From NCBI GenBank assembly GCA_003864495.1, contig ML133376.1, positions 868,001-932,000 on the forward strand: DNA of 64,000 bases, read 5' to 3'. This document shows positions 12,421 to 24,400 of this stretch, in pieces. Positions within the stretch are counted from its first letter, which is position 1. Each line of letters begins with the position of its first letter. Under the pieces are notes generated by a model. It saw only the letters and a program-made list of their open reading frames with translations, was not told where the DNA came from and searched no databases. The translations under genes were made by a program, and so were the position numbers. The stretch is from Nemopilema nomurai. Taxonomy: Eukaryota > Cnidaria > Scyphozoa > Rhizostomeae > Rhizostomatidae.

Positions 12421-14532
12421 ATGGATCGTGCTAAAATGATATTATTTGCCTCAAAAGTGTGTGCATGCATAGACGCGGCCTTAGCGGCTTTCATTATTTG
12501 CGAAGGGATCCTCGTTCACCTGAAGGCAACAGTCCTTGATGATTTCGTCCCAAACTTATTGTTTTCATTCATTGGAATACCACTAGGCTCACTGGTAAGC
12601 GACTTCTCTGACATGCAATTCTTCTATTATTTCATATTATCTGTATCGGTCATTTTGAGTTTCAAATAAGTAATGTTTTTATTATTGACCAGAGCTTTGT
12701 TGACATCTACAAATTTAGTCCTGGTCGCACCTGAAATGTTGACTTCTATTTTGTAGTGTAGTTGTTGCAGTAACTGATCTTTGAGCTTTGTCCTTCTATG
12801 TCCGTTTAGGTGTTAAAATATGACCACGATTAGAATTATCGTCAATATGGTAAAGTAATCAATTTCCTAGGTTTTTCGCTAATTCCTTATACATTTTGAT
12901 ATGTAAGTTTTGCTAATGTCGGCGAATTGCTCATCTGTTATGTACGAATGCATATTTTCATTAATATATTTCATAAAAGAGATGTCATCCTCCCCCCTTA
13001 TTGTCTTGAAAATAAACAGAAAGTTGGTCATGCATTGGGGAGCTTGCTTTAAAAAAGTACTGCCTTGCCTATACTAAAATATTTATGTATACTAAAAGTC
13101 CAAAACATAAGTCTGCTTACACTCACATAAATTCCAATATGTTGTGGGCTTTCGAGCTGAAACACTCCTTATTTGGTTCATCTTACTATTTCTTGTATTA
13201 CTTGAATACTTTCTTTTGCAGATCCTTATTTGCAGCATAATATGGATAAGCACAAGTTTTTTCCCTGCATCAGTACCTGCGGTATGGGCTGTAACTACCA
13301 ATCTGTTATTCCATAAATTGTTGGATCTTGGGTAAATGCCAAGATAGTTTTCAAAATGGACAGTGTTGTATACATCTACCAAATACTGTCTACTTATATA
13401 ACAAAGATATTTATCACAAGTTGATGGAAGGGATCAAAGCTCCACTTTGCACAAGAACCTGAATCACTTGTTGAAAAATGCATACCCAAAACTCTCCTCC
13501 ACTCTTTAGTTGAGATTAAACAGCAAAAGTAGTAAAATCCAATTTAGAAAAAATTGTGGAATCACAGGTTAAAAATTTGAGTGTTTATATATTTGATTTG
13601 CCCTACTGAAAAACATCCTCTTTGGGCTTCTTAAACAGTTAAAAGAATATACCAATGTAGATTACATTTTCCTTTTTCAGAATGGCGTAAACATGGGGTT
13701 TTCCGTATTGTCACTATTGGCATGCCTTAGTCTGATTTCTACAATGGGTGTTGCAGTGTTTCTAAGAGATGATTGTGGTGATTACTACAGTGCACTCAAA
13801 ATGTCAGATGGGATTGATCGCTGTCCAAAAGTCATTCAAACACGGTCAGCCCTGGCTATTTCTTCGTTGGCAGTTTCATTGGTTTTGACTGGGCTATCAT
13901 TGTTCAATTTGGTCTTGTCCAGCATGAACTGCTGCTGTAGAAAGGTGAGTGAACCATCAACTGCTCCATTACTAACAAATCAAAACTTTTTCTCAGTTCT
14001 TGGAGGCTGACTGAATTTTGTTTCCCGAAAACAGAGATTTGTGGTGGCAAAACTTGTCACTCTCCCGGGCAGTAGACAGGCTGTGCAATTTAATTTCTTT
14101 GATCAAGAATTTGTTTGTTACTTCTTTGGAAAGCAGATTATTTTAGTGACCAGGAACAAGATTGTTTGGAAGAATAACCAAATAGACTGATTAGACCTGG
14201 CTAAAAATTCTGAGACAAAATAACACTGCACCAGCCAATTAAAGTACTTGTTCTGTAATTAGTCTATCAAGAGTGGTTAAGCAGAAGCACAAAATAACTT
14301 GCTTATCATTTCACTCATTCAGTTAAACTCTGGCCACTCAAGAGAGACCAGTGTTTAAGGTTGAGATTCATAAAGATTTGAGCAGCATATTTTTAAAAAT
14401 TTATTTTCCTAGGTCATATATCCTCCTCTGGAAGTATGTTATGTGCCAACAGCAGATCCTGAACTGACCACTGGTCATGAAGAAAATGTCATCAACATTC
14501 AAGGATGCAGTGCTGAAAAATGTCCACTATAA
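12421..14532 (+). CDS. Four-span membrane protein, CD20/MS4A-like topology (copy A)
   Basis: Four exons give a 205-residue protein with all introns in phase 0: 12421-12594 (donor GTAAGC), 13222-13281 (acceptor TTTTGCAG, donor GTATGG), 13681-13944 (acceptor TTTTTCAG, donor GTGAGT) and 14413-14532 (acceptor CCTAG, stop TAA). Four hydrophobic segments are evident at about residues 6-31, 46-75, 84-103 and 130-155. A short cysteine-bearing loop lies between TM3 and TM4, a CCC cluster follows TM4, and the cytoplasmic tail is hydrophilic. Length and topology fit MS4A/CD20-like or related tetraspan proteins, but no diagnostic motif fixes the family. An alternative exon-2 donor 50 bp downstream gives the wrong phase for exon 3. 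It has a paralogue at 25078-27199. Confidence 0.65.
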
Positions 14533-14910
14533 GAAAGCTGAGCTATTAAAAGTAAAAACAAGATTGCTGTGAGGATTGGTGGTAATTTTTTTAAGGATTT
14601 GGGGGCATATAGTTGTGTAACCCTCTTTTAGCATGCCCTTTTTGAGAAAATCGTAAGGATTTCCTATAAATGGTAACTAGATGGTTGTTACCTAATTTGC
14701 ATTGAGTTTTGACTTCAATCTGATGCCCTTACAGGCAAGTAAACCTTTTTGGTAGATATAAGTAATTAAAAAAGAAGAAAAGTACAATTTTCATAGAGAG
14801 AAAATTACCATTTTGTTAAAGCAAGCTCATAACTTTTGAGAGAGCAAGAAAACAAGAGGCGGACAACAGAAATTGGGCATAAAACTTGCTAAACGATATT
14901 TCAAGTAGGA
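14533..14910. other. 3' flank of the four-span gene copy A
   Basis: About 380 bp of AT-rich sequence between the stop codon and the duplication junction. It is repeated at 27200-27576. No gene, clear polyadenylation hexamer cluster or other structure was recognised. Confidence 0.5.
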
Positions 14911-15193
14911 ACAAGCCAGTCGACAAATGGAGAAGAAAGCGATGCCAAGGGTGGAATCTGAGAGTGAAGGAAGCAATGAAGTTTCCAGTAGTTTAGAGCA
15001 ACCTGCAAAGGATGCTGCTGCATTTTCCAGTGAAACCGCAGGACATAAACGCGAAGGAGGTGCAGAGATTTCTAAAGAGTCGTGTATGGCAAACGAGAAT
15101 CGACCGAGCAAAGACGTTGCACATATTGAAAAAGTCAGTGGAGCATGTGCCCCAGTATGCAGGAATATATTTGAGAGCCTTGCGTGGGTCAAG

Positions 15194-15454
15194 TGTTGTA
15201 ATAGAAGTTCTTAATATTATTATGCTGTCCGTAGTCGATATTGGTTTTTAAGCACGCTTAGCTGCATCTTGTTGTGTTAGAGTAATTGATTGATGGATTT
15301 ATTGTTTAGCTCAGTTGGAGTGGGGAGAGGCGTGCTCAAGTTGGGGAGTAGTTGGTGATGGAGTAGTTTTGAAGTGAAGTTTTCAAGTTGTTTAAAGTTG
15401 TCAAGATCGTTCGTTGTCAAGAATGGAATTAATTATAATAATAACTCGTGAATA

Positions 15455-15492
<38 letters not shown>

Positions 15493-15550
15493 TGTTTATT
15501 TCACTGTGTATTCTGCTACTATACACCGACCTGCCTTAAATAGCACAACA
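15194..15550 (+). repeat. 5' LTR
   Basis: 357 bp, TG...CA ends. It contains an (AT)n run at about 15458-15490 followed by CGTGTTTATTTCACTGTGTA. Compared with the 3' LTR it lacks about 25 bp near the start and has a much shorter AT run. Confidence 0.88.
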
Positions 15551-15553
15551 ATT

Positions 15554-15571
15554 TGGAGGTCCCACCGAGAT
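15554..15571 (+). other. Primer binding site complementary to tRNA-Gln 3' end
   Basis: TGGAGGTCCCACCGAGAT begins 3 bp after the 5' LTR. Its reverse complement, ending in GGGACCTCCA, is the T-arm/acceptor 3' end of a typical metazoan tRNA-Gln plus CCA. All 18 bases appear to match. Confidence 0.8.
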
Positions 15572-15716
15572 GCGATGTTTACAAAATGCCTGGTAAGATT
15601 CTGCAATTTCAAAGTTTAAAGGAGACAATTCTCTTAGTTTTCGACAATGGTCGTTGCAATTTGAAGCGCAACTGAAAGCGTTAGATGTAAAGAACGAAGG
15701 AACTAAATAGAGGGAT

Positions 15717-16475
15717 TTGCTACTTTGCTGCACTGAAGCTAGTGCATTTGCGACTGTTTCAAATGCGATTTTGGCCGATGGAGAAATATCGTACGCTGAT
15801 TTGAAGCATGAACTTGAAACCAAATATTGCGGTGCCGAATATAAAAGAACTTTAGAGACCAAGCTTCGTTCACTTGTTTTTAAACCAGGCGTAAATATCA
15901 CAACATTTGCATTTGAAGTTAAATCGGTCGTACAAGAACTGTATGGAATTTCGGACGGTAATGTGATCGATTCGATAGCACAAAACTACCGCAGCTGGAC
16001 TCTTCAATTCAGGAGCCAGCCAAACTTTTGCAGTTAACGGGGAAATGTACACTAGAGAGCTTACTAGAGCTTATTAATTCGAAAGTTGCAGATAATCCGT
16101 ATAATATTGCAACGGCAAAAGCAAGTTTTGAGACGGCCACGACGAGTTATTCTAGCAATGATCGCGTTGATCGTTTGGAAAAGATGGTTGAGAAATTATG
16201 TTTTCGCATGGATGAGATGTCTAAAGGTGCGGAATGATTGAAAAAGGCGGAAGCATGCTCAAACTGTGGAGCAAACGGTCATGACAGTTCCCGCTGTTAC
16301 ATGCTGAAAACATGCTACCAATGTGGTATGAAAGGACATATTTCCAAACATTGCAGAAAAAAACGTGAAAATAGCCATGCGCCCAAGAATGGCAGAGTCA
16401 GTTCATCGGCGGGTCGAGTGACAGAGGAAAATCAAATTAATCTTGAAAGTGGTGTTGCATTAAAACCAGTCCCTC
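15717..16475 (+). pseudogene. gag relic with two CCHC zinc knuckles
   Basis: A capsid-like region (15717-16020) is followed, after a frame change, by a short stretch (16028-16234). After an in-frame stop at 16235-16237 comes the nucleocapsid, which has two consecutive C-x2-C-x4-H-x4-C boxes at about 16256-16360. This is typical of Ty3/gypsy Gag proteins that bind genomic RNA. The frame shift and the stop make it non-functional as it stands. Confidence 0.75.
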
Positions 16476-16800
16476 GAATAATGTTGAAACTGAACATAGG
16501 TGGATCTGATATGGACATCTTATACGATCCCAGAAGCATGTATACGATGATCACTCGTCGCGCATATGACGAATTGAAAATCAAGCCACCTTTGGTTCCC
16601 GTAAACCGTAGCGGAATAGGAATTTCTGGTGAAACTTTCCGTTTGGATGGTGTTGCGTACTTAAATATCAAATTTTTACGTGAAGGTGGAACGTCATACA
16701 TACTTGAATACCAGCCTATACTGGTGTCATCAGCTATTTCATCTAACATTTTGGGCATGGATACCGACTTGAATTTTAAAGGAGCTGTCAGAGATCATTT
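16476..16800 (+). pseudogene. Retroviral-type aspartic protease relic
   Basis: It continues the nucleocapsid frame. The region after the glycine-rich LNIGG stretch has the position of the retropepsin active site, but the catalytic triad expected as D-T/S-G reads D-P-R-S here (about 16525-16540). The key glycine is therefore replaced. Protease assignment rests on location and surrounding hydrophobic pattern. Confidence 0.5.
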
Positions 16801-17070
16801 TAATAATTTAATTACATTTGTTCCCTCGTCTGGAGATCAAGTTGTTATTAAGTATTGGAAAGAGAAGAAGGACACGAATACTGCATATGTTCATGTTGCC
16901 AAGGCAACTATTATTCCTGCAGAATCTATCAAGATGGTACCATCAAAGATAATCGATTCAAGGAAGGATGTTTTAAAGGACGCCCCATGTGTATTTGAAC
17001 CAATTAAAGAGAGTCGTGATGACCTGGAACTTAGCGATGTGTCTCTGCAGAGCGCTTCAAAATTGTTGAT

Positions 17071-17920
17071 TTGCCAGTGTTAAATGACAGTAGCAAAGAA
17101 ATGTTGTTATCAAAAGATGAAGTCCTAGGAGTTATCAACTCAGTTGAGCAAGCTCAAGAAACAATATTCAGAAAAAGTGCTCGAAATGCATTAGCTGTGC
17201 ATGAGTCTTCTTTATCAGAAGATGAACTCAGCTCTAAGTTTCAACACTTAGACGAAGTAACTAGATCTACAGTAGTACGCATTCTAACAGATTACCAAAA
17301 AAATCTTACAATGCTCATCATGAAATCCATCTCAAGGACAATGTACCATTTTCACAGGCAGCTCGACGTCTTCCATATAATCAGCGTAAAGAAATTCTAT
17401 CACAAATTGACGAACTTCTTGAGAACGATATCATTGAACCGTCAACTTCTCCTTATAGTTCACCAATTGTAACAGTGAAAAAGAAGGATGGAAGCTATCG
17501 AATGCGCGTAGACTATCGTGCATTAAATGCAAAAACTGTTCCATTTACGTTTCCTATTCCAAGAATTGATGAATTGCTTGACAAGCTTCATGGAGGCGCA
17601 GTTTTTAGCGTTCTTGACTTAAAGAACGGCTATCACCATATCCCTATTAAAGAAGAGGATCGTGCTAAAACAATTTTTGTTTACCAAATGCGAAGTACCA
17701 ATAGAAGAGAATGCCATTCGGATTAGTTGGTGCTCCTTACAGCTTTGCTGCAACTATGACTGCTATTTTGAAAGGTACGGAAGATTATGTTGCCTGTTAT
17801 TTTGATGACATTCTGATTTTCAGCAATGACATTAAAAGTCATTTTGAGCATCTGACACATGTTTTGAATAAGCTTGCGTCAGCAGGTATGCAAAATTAAT
17901 CAAAGGAAATGTGACTTTGT
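17071..17920 (+). pseudogene. Reverse transcriptase relic
   Basis: Spread over several frames. Visible motifs are the VDYRALN box (about 17508-17528), FSVLDLKNGYHHIPI (about 17607-17650), MPFGLVGAP (about 17711-17737) and the YFDD catalytic box (about 17798-17809). Frame changes lie near 17470, 17710 and 17880. Motif order is that of Ty3/gypsy reverse transcriptases. Confidence 0.85.
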
Positions 17921-19015
17921 GAAGCAGGAAGTCGAATTTGTTTGTCATCGTTTGTCTAAACAAGGTGTGTCACCAGTTGAAAGGAAGCTCAAAGACATTA
18001 TTGATTTTAAGGAACCCATCAATACGGATCAACTGCGTTCCATCTTAGGACTGGCAGGATTATACAAAAAGTTTGTTGAAAATTTTGCAATGATTGCGGA
18101 GCCGTTGTACAGTCTTTTGCGGAAGCGAAGTCAAGTTGAGTGGACAGATTCTTGTCAAGAGGCATTCCAGTTGATCAAGCAGCGTTTGGAGAATGTCGGG
18201 TTTCTATGTTACCCTCGATTGAGAAACCTTTTGTCTTGGCCACTGATGCGTGTGACAATGGCCTAGGTTATGTCCTGTCGCAAGAGGTGAACGGTACACT
18301 TAAACCTCTTCAATTTGGTGGCAGAGTATTAACACAAGCAGAGCGAAGGTATTCAGTCACCGACAAGGAATTACTCGCAGTATTTTACGCCGTCAAGAAA
18401 CTGGAAGTGTACTTATATGGTGCTGCATTTATGGTATATACCGACCACAAGCCACTAACGTATCTGAATTCCTTCAAAGACATTTTAAATCGTCAATATC
18501 GATGGATTGAATATTTACAAGAAATGGGTGTAAAGATTGCTTACGTTTCGGGAAAGGAAAACATTGTTGCAGATTATCTCAGCAGAAACATTCGCGAGGA
18601 AAAGCTACTTGATGCCCTCGGAGGATATTCCATGTATCTGGCGAAGGATTTGTTTGACAATGATGAATTTGCTGCAGCACAGCATGATGACGAAGAGATG
18701 CAATTGATTTTTCAGTATCTAGATGGTGGTGCTAAGTCCAATTTGAAAGATCTTCTACCTAGACATTTTAGGCCACATTTGCGCAGGTTATCTATCAATG
18801 ATAAAGGATTTCTTGTTTACAAGCATCATTCGAAGTTACTTGTTGTTTCACCAAAAATATTTCGATTGGAAGTTCTTACACTATGTCATGGTGCTCAGGA
18901 CATTTTGCTGAATTTGAAACCCACAGACGAGTCTTAAAGAAATTTTGGTGGCCTGGGCTATTACAGGATGTCAAGGACTATGCAAAGGAATGTTGTACGT
19001 TACTATGAAGAACTA
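17921..19015 (+). pseudogene. RT connection, RNase H and truncated integrase relic
   Basis: RNase H signatures are present: the FVLATDACDNGLG box with catalytic Asp (about 18229-18265), the KELLAVFYAVKK helix (about 18364-18400) and the YTDHKPL box (about 18437-18460). After these, sequence resembling the end of an H2C2 integrase zinc finger (KFWWPG ... C near 18940-18995) appears, and then coding sequence stops abruptly. The DDE catalytic core of integrase is absent, so a deletion of over 1 kb is likely just before the 3' LTR. Confidence 0.75.
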
Positions 19016-19068
19016 ATTTCGTTCGTTAAAATGATTTCGTAACATTTTATGCATTAAGACACTCTTTT

Positions 19069-19082
19069 CAAGGGGGGAGGAG
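19069..19082 (+). other. Polypurine tract
   Basis: AAGGGGGGAGGAG lies immediately before the 3' LTR, the normal site of plus-strand priming. Confidence 0.8.
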
Positions 19083-19370
19083 TGTTGTAATATAAGTTTA
19101 GAATAAATATCGTTGCTCTATTGTTCTTAGTATTATTATGCTGTCCGTAGTCGATATTGGTTTTTAAGCACGCTTAGCTGCATCTTGTTGTGTTAGAGTA
19201 ATTGATTGATGGATTTATTGTTTAGCTCAGTTGGAGTGGGGAGAGGCGTGCTCAAGTTGGGGAGTAGTTGGTGATGGAGTAGTTTTGAAGTGAAGTTTTC
19301 AAGTTGTTTAAAGTTGTCAAGATCATTCGTTGTCAAGAATGGAATTAATTATAATAATAACTCGTGAATA

Positions 19371-19440
<70 letters not shown>

Positions 19441-19498
19441 TGTTTATTTCACTGTGTATTTTGCTACCACACACCGACCAGCCTTAAAAAGCACAATA
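19083..19498 (+). repeat. 3' LTR
   Basis: 416 bp. It is near identical to the 5' LTR except for extra sequence near its start and a longer (AT)n run (about 19374-19438). The end is inferred from the alignment with the 5' LTR and the return of host sequence AGTCATCTGG. Confidence 0.85.
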
Positions 19499-21474
19499 AA
19501 AGTCATCTGGAAATTCAGATGAAAATGTCAACGAATCATTGGATGTCAAAGATGGAAGTATATTCGATAAGATAAGCATGTCAGGAAGTGGGACTGGTTC
19601 TCTTGTTGAGAAAAGCACAGACAGCTTTAAGGGCGTGGCTAATGCTTTGCCGGCCGGGGACATCTTCAGGACAGCGAAGGCTGGATTGGAGACATGCTGT
19701 GCCTCTCGCGACGATGTACAGAATATAGAAAGACCAAAGGACGAGCCAGTACGTCACAAACCGATAGATTCCCTCGGCAATGTTGCCAAAAGAACAGATC
19801 GCGCGGCAGTGCACGGCGACTGCATTGAAGTGAATTCAGCAGAGATGCGCCCGGACAGTGTTTTGAGCACAGCACCCGATGCCGCTGACACTGCAGCCAA
19901 CAGTGTGGCTTTATATTGTCGTGTAAATGTGACGTCAGCCCGCACGGATTCTGCAACCGGGGTCGTCAACAGTGAGCAGAAGCCAAGCGTAGCCAGTGAT
20001 GACTGTGCTGTTGTCAGCAGGGCCGTGTCACGTGATGAGTCTACTGACAACGGGGATGATACTTCAGGAGTTTTGAGGAGTGGAGAGACACGTGAAGGCG
20101 AAGCAGGCCCCGTGCAGGCAGAGCGACCTTTTAGGGGTGATATTAGAGGGCCTAGCCCTGAGGCAGATGGAAAAGCAACCGAAAGTGATGAAAGTGAACA
20201 CTTGCAGAGTAAGATTGACAAGAGGACCAGTAGCAAGTTGTTTGGCCGGGATACTGGTGAAGAAAATTCTGCCATCGTAGATGAAGAAACTGCAGGATTG
20301 TGCGTTCCGGAAAGCACTTCCCATAACTTCGATGGCCGTGCAATAAAGTCGTCAGACGTTGATAATCGTTGGATGAGTGGGTCTGCTAAGGACGTTGAGC
20401 GAGAAAAATATACCAAAAGCCCGGAGATCATTGAGAAGACATTGGCTTTCCAAAGTATCTCCGAATACAATGAATCGAGTGACGAAGACAGCCAAAGTTT
20501 TATTGACATAACTTCATTAAGAATTGAAAATGCTGACAAATGTGGAGCGAGGGTACAGAATAGTGATGGCATAAATGACGCAATGAAGAAAGATGGTAGT
20601 CCATATGAAAAATCACGTGACAGCAGGAGCGCAACAGATGGAGGAACGACCGAGTCTGACCAGAAGGTCGAGCGGGCTACAGCTGAACAGGAGTCGAGTG
20701 AGGAAGGTTGGTCACGAGAGTTGGGCAGTGGAGAGCTTCCCATGGATTGCGATGAGAGCAATGAAAGGGGCGAGAGTGGAACCAGGAGGGCGAACCTCAC
20801 GGAAGAGGAGTCGAGGCAGAGGTCTGACGTCAGCAAGCGGCGAAGGTCGACAACTGATTCTGATTCAGGGGATGCCAGTCATATCGTACTCACACGGAGT
20901 ATGCGTCGCCAAAGTGGTATGTGTTTTTTGCATCGTTGTGGTCCCACGTAGTGGACCAACCTCTTTCTAAGTTCATTTGGATTGCAGAAGAAGTGATTTT
21001 AATGGACAATAGATCTACTATGTAGCTTTTAAATGACTTTCTTCCACCAATACGTTCTTGTTGCAAGCATTACAGAAGTTTTTGTCTAAGAGCATGTTTC
21101 TTATGATGCATGAAACTGCATTCCATATCTGTATCTCCTTTTCATTAAAACGTGGGGTTAAGGCACAAAGTGAAATTTTGGTATTTTTCAATATTTTGTA
21201 TGCTTTGTGTTTCCAACTTTCTTGCTTGCTCGTATTTTCTTTTGAGCTTTACTTTTGAAGGCAGTATAATTATTGAAGTCACTTGTCGTAGCTACAATGT
21301 GCACCCGGTATTAATATCTATCTTGCAACTATGCATTTTGATCACCCAATGATGGAACCTAAGTGGATGCTGATTTACTGCTTGAACAACATGTCTATAA
21401 GACAATACTCGTTCCTAACTTCTAGTCGATTTGTAGGATCACCAGCCAAGAGACTTCGAAGCTCAAAGAACTGA

Positions 21475-24400
21475 CATTACCAACCCCGGTACTGATTTGC
21501 AGCTATGCGCCTCCGCAGTAGCTGGTTTCTGCGATTTCATCTTCAAAATGGCTGCAAAACGCCAATTGTGACTAACGATTTGAGACTCAGCACCAAGTTA
21601 TGGCTACGAATCAGGGTAGATAAATTTTACGAGGGACCGACCCAGCGTTCCGGCGAATGCGAAGTTCCCCCATATGACTCTTCAATGCATATAGTGTAAA
21701 TCAAGGTAGGAATTGGCGTTTTGCTGATAGAATCAAATGTAGTTGTAGTTGATTAGATGTAGATTAGTGCGAAGTGGCTGCTCGATTTCCAACCTAAAAT
21801 AGGTCAGCATGTATCCCAGACGTTTTTAAAGAACAGTCAGTCGCTTTAGTGTAGCTGCGATGAATACAGCTTCAAGGAGTGACCCCATAGAAATAATGGC
21901 CCCCGTAAAAAAGTGCCCCCCCCCCAGAAATGCTGATCCTCTAAGAGGTTCCCTTTAGCTGGTGTTGCCTGTAGTTGGATTATGGCGTTCGATCTGTAAT
22001 TTTTGTCATTTGATCGAAACAGGTTCCCCTTTTTTGACACGGACATTCCTTTCTACTAATGTCCACTGTTTATTTCTACCGCCCTTTATAGTTGTTTATC
22101 ACAGATTTTATCGAATTTTTAAAGCTTAATTTGAAATGGGTGACCCCGTTTCTTGTAATTTTTGTAATGCTTCTCGTTCTGATTTTATACAATGCGCTTC
22201 ATTACGGTTTGTAAGTGGCCGGGCTCATAGTCGAACCGCAAGCAAAACGTCTTTTCCCCAAAAACTCTACGGTATGCATGCTGTCGGCTAGTGGATTCTG
22301 GCGATTCTCTCAAAGTTAACAGCAATCACAACAGCAACAACAATAACAGCAACAACAATAACAACATCTTTTGGACACCCCCAGCCATATTAAGTCTTGC
22401 CTTTAGTCTTTGATATTGCTGAAAGACAAGAAGATTTCAACTTTGTTTTCATCACAGCTCCAGGTCTGTTGAATACGTAATTGTTGGAGCTCTTAGAGAC
22501 GTGGGGGTGACCAGGTCCTTGGATCTAACTCTCTTTCAATTCGCTTATTGCATGTAAAATAGGAGCCATGTTTCTCCCGTAAATTCCTTGCTTTTCTCCA
22601 CAGCCCTTTGAAAGGTTTTGCTGTTTTGTATCTACGTGCTTGTACAGCTTTTCTAGACAATTAGTGTTTGTTACCTTTTGAATAATTCTGTTTTTCAGTG
22701 TTTATGATAAATGTGATCTTTAATCAGAGATAACATCGTAATATATTTTTGTAGGATTCAACATGTGATTGCAAATCATTGATTAACCAACGTCATTTTC
22801 TTTCCATCTTTTTCGAACTGGCTGGCCCTAGTAATTCGGTAACTCAGCTCCAGTCTGTGCAGGGCTGCTTAATCACCACTTTCCAATCACTAGTCACTGG
22901 ATTAATAAATCAAGAGGAAGGGAAGTCTATTAGCAAGTTCCACTTTAAAAAAGATTACGTCAATGATGGAGTTTCAGATTCTCAGCTAGGTATTGCCAAA
23001 AGTAATGTGTTATACTATCTTCCTTCATAGCAGAAACCAGCTGCGTTTATGACAGTGACCTTGGTACCCGAATTGGCGTAAAAAATCTCCTTTACTAACA
23101 AATTTTCTAAAAAATTACCTCTACATGGCTTGAAGTTCGTTGTAACACAACTGCACCCCTTGCTAAGCTATGACTTGGCATAAATTTTCCAGCACTGTGT
23201 GTCTGTAAAGGGAAATTTTCTTTTGGGGTTTATTAATAGGGTGTATCTGAAAGTGTGATATTTTATTAAAGGCTGTAATTTCTCATTTAGCTTAACAGTA
23301 ATTTGCCCTTTCGGCGCTGAGTTCGATGATAGGAAAATGAATAAAACCTTGAACCACAAAACTGGTTATGAAGAAATCTTAAAACAAATGCGATGCATTG
23401 CGTTGCGATGGTTACATAAAACGTTCTCTCGATAACATTTTCAATCTGCTTATTTTCTCAATCTGTATTCTCTGTAAAATGTTTCTTAAAAATGATGATT
23501 CTCAGGACCTTTCAAAAGTCAGAGGATGGCCAATAAATGGTGCGACGTAAATCGGTTTATTCTTTCCTTCTTTTCTTCCGATGAAATCGTTCCTGCTGCT
23601 ACACAACTTGCATGCTAACAACGGCATAATAATCAACACGTGACATGGGCATAATCTTTCTCAAGAACTATCCCAGAGGTATTTTCAAAACTTAGACATC
23701 TCCTATGAATGTCTCGACACGACTAAGAGCAAAATCTTTCACAAGCATCTTGCCCTAAAACGGCGCATGCCTAAACTCCTTTCGCTTGCTGCTACTTTTC
23801 CATAATTCTTCCTCTCGAATGAGGAATGAGGCTCAAATATATACTGAACTAAAAACAATAGACGTACGTAAATGAAACGGTAAAAGGAAGTAACCTACTA
23901 AGTGATGAGCGGGGTGGGATAGTATGATATCCTAAAATACGTGGTTGCTATGGCGATCTATTTAACATGCTGATAATTGACGTAGGTATGAAGTTACTCA
24001 CAATAATACAAAGATTATCCTAAACACGTGATACAAAAATGCGGAACGAGCAAGGAAAATTACAGATTACCAAGAGTGATTAGGTAAGCAAAATCAAAGA
24101 AAGGCCACGAACTTTATTCCTGCACTCTTTCCGTCACTCTCCTGCTGAATTATAATTACGAGTAAATATAGTTAAGTGAATACAATAGGGAGGAAAATCT
24201 TTTCTCCCTAAAAATGCTAATAATTTAAATACAAGTGCAAGTGCAAAAGCCAATATTTGAGTGCATTGTAAGCGTTGATTACTATACATACAGCTAATTA
24301 ACATTGAAAAGCAAGCTTGAAAACCTTTTTAACAGTAATGAACCGTAATAACAGTAATTATGTGTTTCCAGAAATTATATTTTTAGCAAAAACTGTTCTC

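Larger units (their letters stand above)
7499..14913 (+). repeat. Tandem duplication, unit A (7.41 kb)
   Basis: The block runs from inside the NCOA6-like exon (ACAAGCCAGTCG at 7499) to just past the four-span gene (TCAAGTAGGAACA ending 14913). The next 12.7 kb repeats the same order at roughly 98% identity by eye. The shared trinucleotide ACA at the breakpoint indicates microhomology-mediated joining. The block contains the 3' quarter of the NCOA6-like coding sequence and one complete membrane-protein gene. Confidence 0.92.
15194..19498 (+). mobile_element. Ty3/gypsy-type LTR retrotransposon, degenerate, inserted in a coding exon
   Basis: Two similar LTRs (15194-15550 and 19083-19498) start with TGTTGTAAT. 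The 5' LTR ends in CA. A tRNA-Gln-type primer binding site follows the 5' LTR and a polypurine tract precedes the 3' LTR. Between them lie remnants of gag with two CCHC knuckles, protease, reverse transcriptase and RNase H, with only the start of integrase. At least six frame changes or stops separate these parts and the integrase core is deleted, so it cannot move on its own. It sits within a sequence that is continuous in the parental copy at 7788-7793. Flanks CAAG and AAAG suggest an imperfect 4-bp target-site duplication. Confidence 0.9.
14914..21474 (+). pseudogene. Truncated NCOA6-like 3' copy, split by an LTR retrotransposon
   Basis: This duplicate begins mid-exon, so it lacks the first ~1730 codons and any promoter of the parent gene. 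The coding match runs 14914-15193, is interrupted by the retrotransposon, resumes at 19499-20916 (donor GTATGT) and ends in the last exon 21437-21474 (acceptor TTTGTAG). After the insertion the frame is open from 19539 through the splice site. Unlike the parent, it has no frameshift at the position equivalent to 8351 (here 20065-20067, with the extra A). Small indels around 14930-14955 alter the frame at the front. Unless transcribed from the LTR or a neighbour, it is probably non-functional. Confidence 0.8.

Noticed and set aside
13222..13331. Longer exon 2 of the four-span gene using the GTAAAT donor at 13332
   Set aside because: It gives phase 2 and an immediate stop when joined to exon 3. 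The GTATGG donor at 13282 keeps the frame in both copies.
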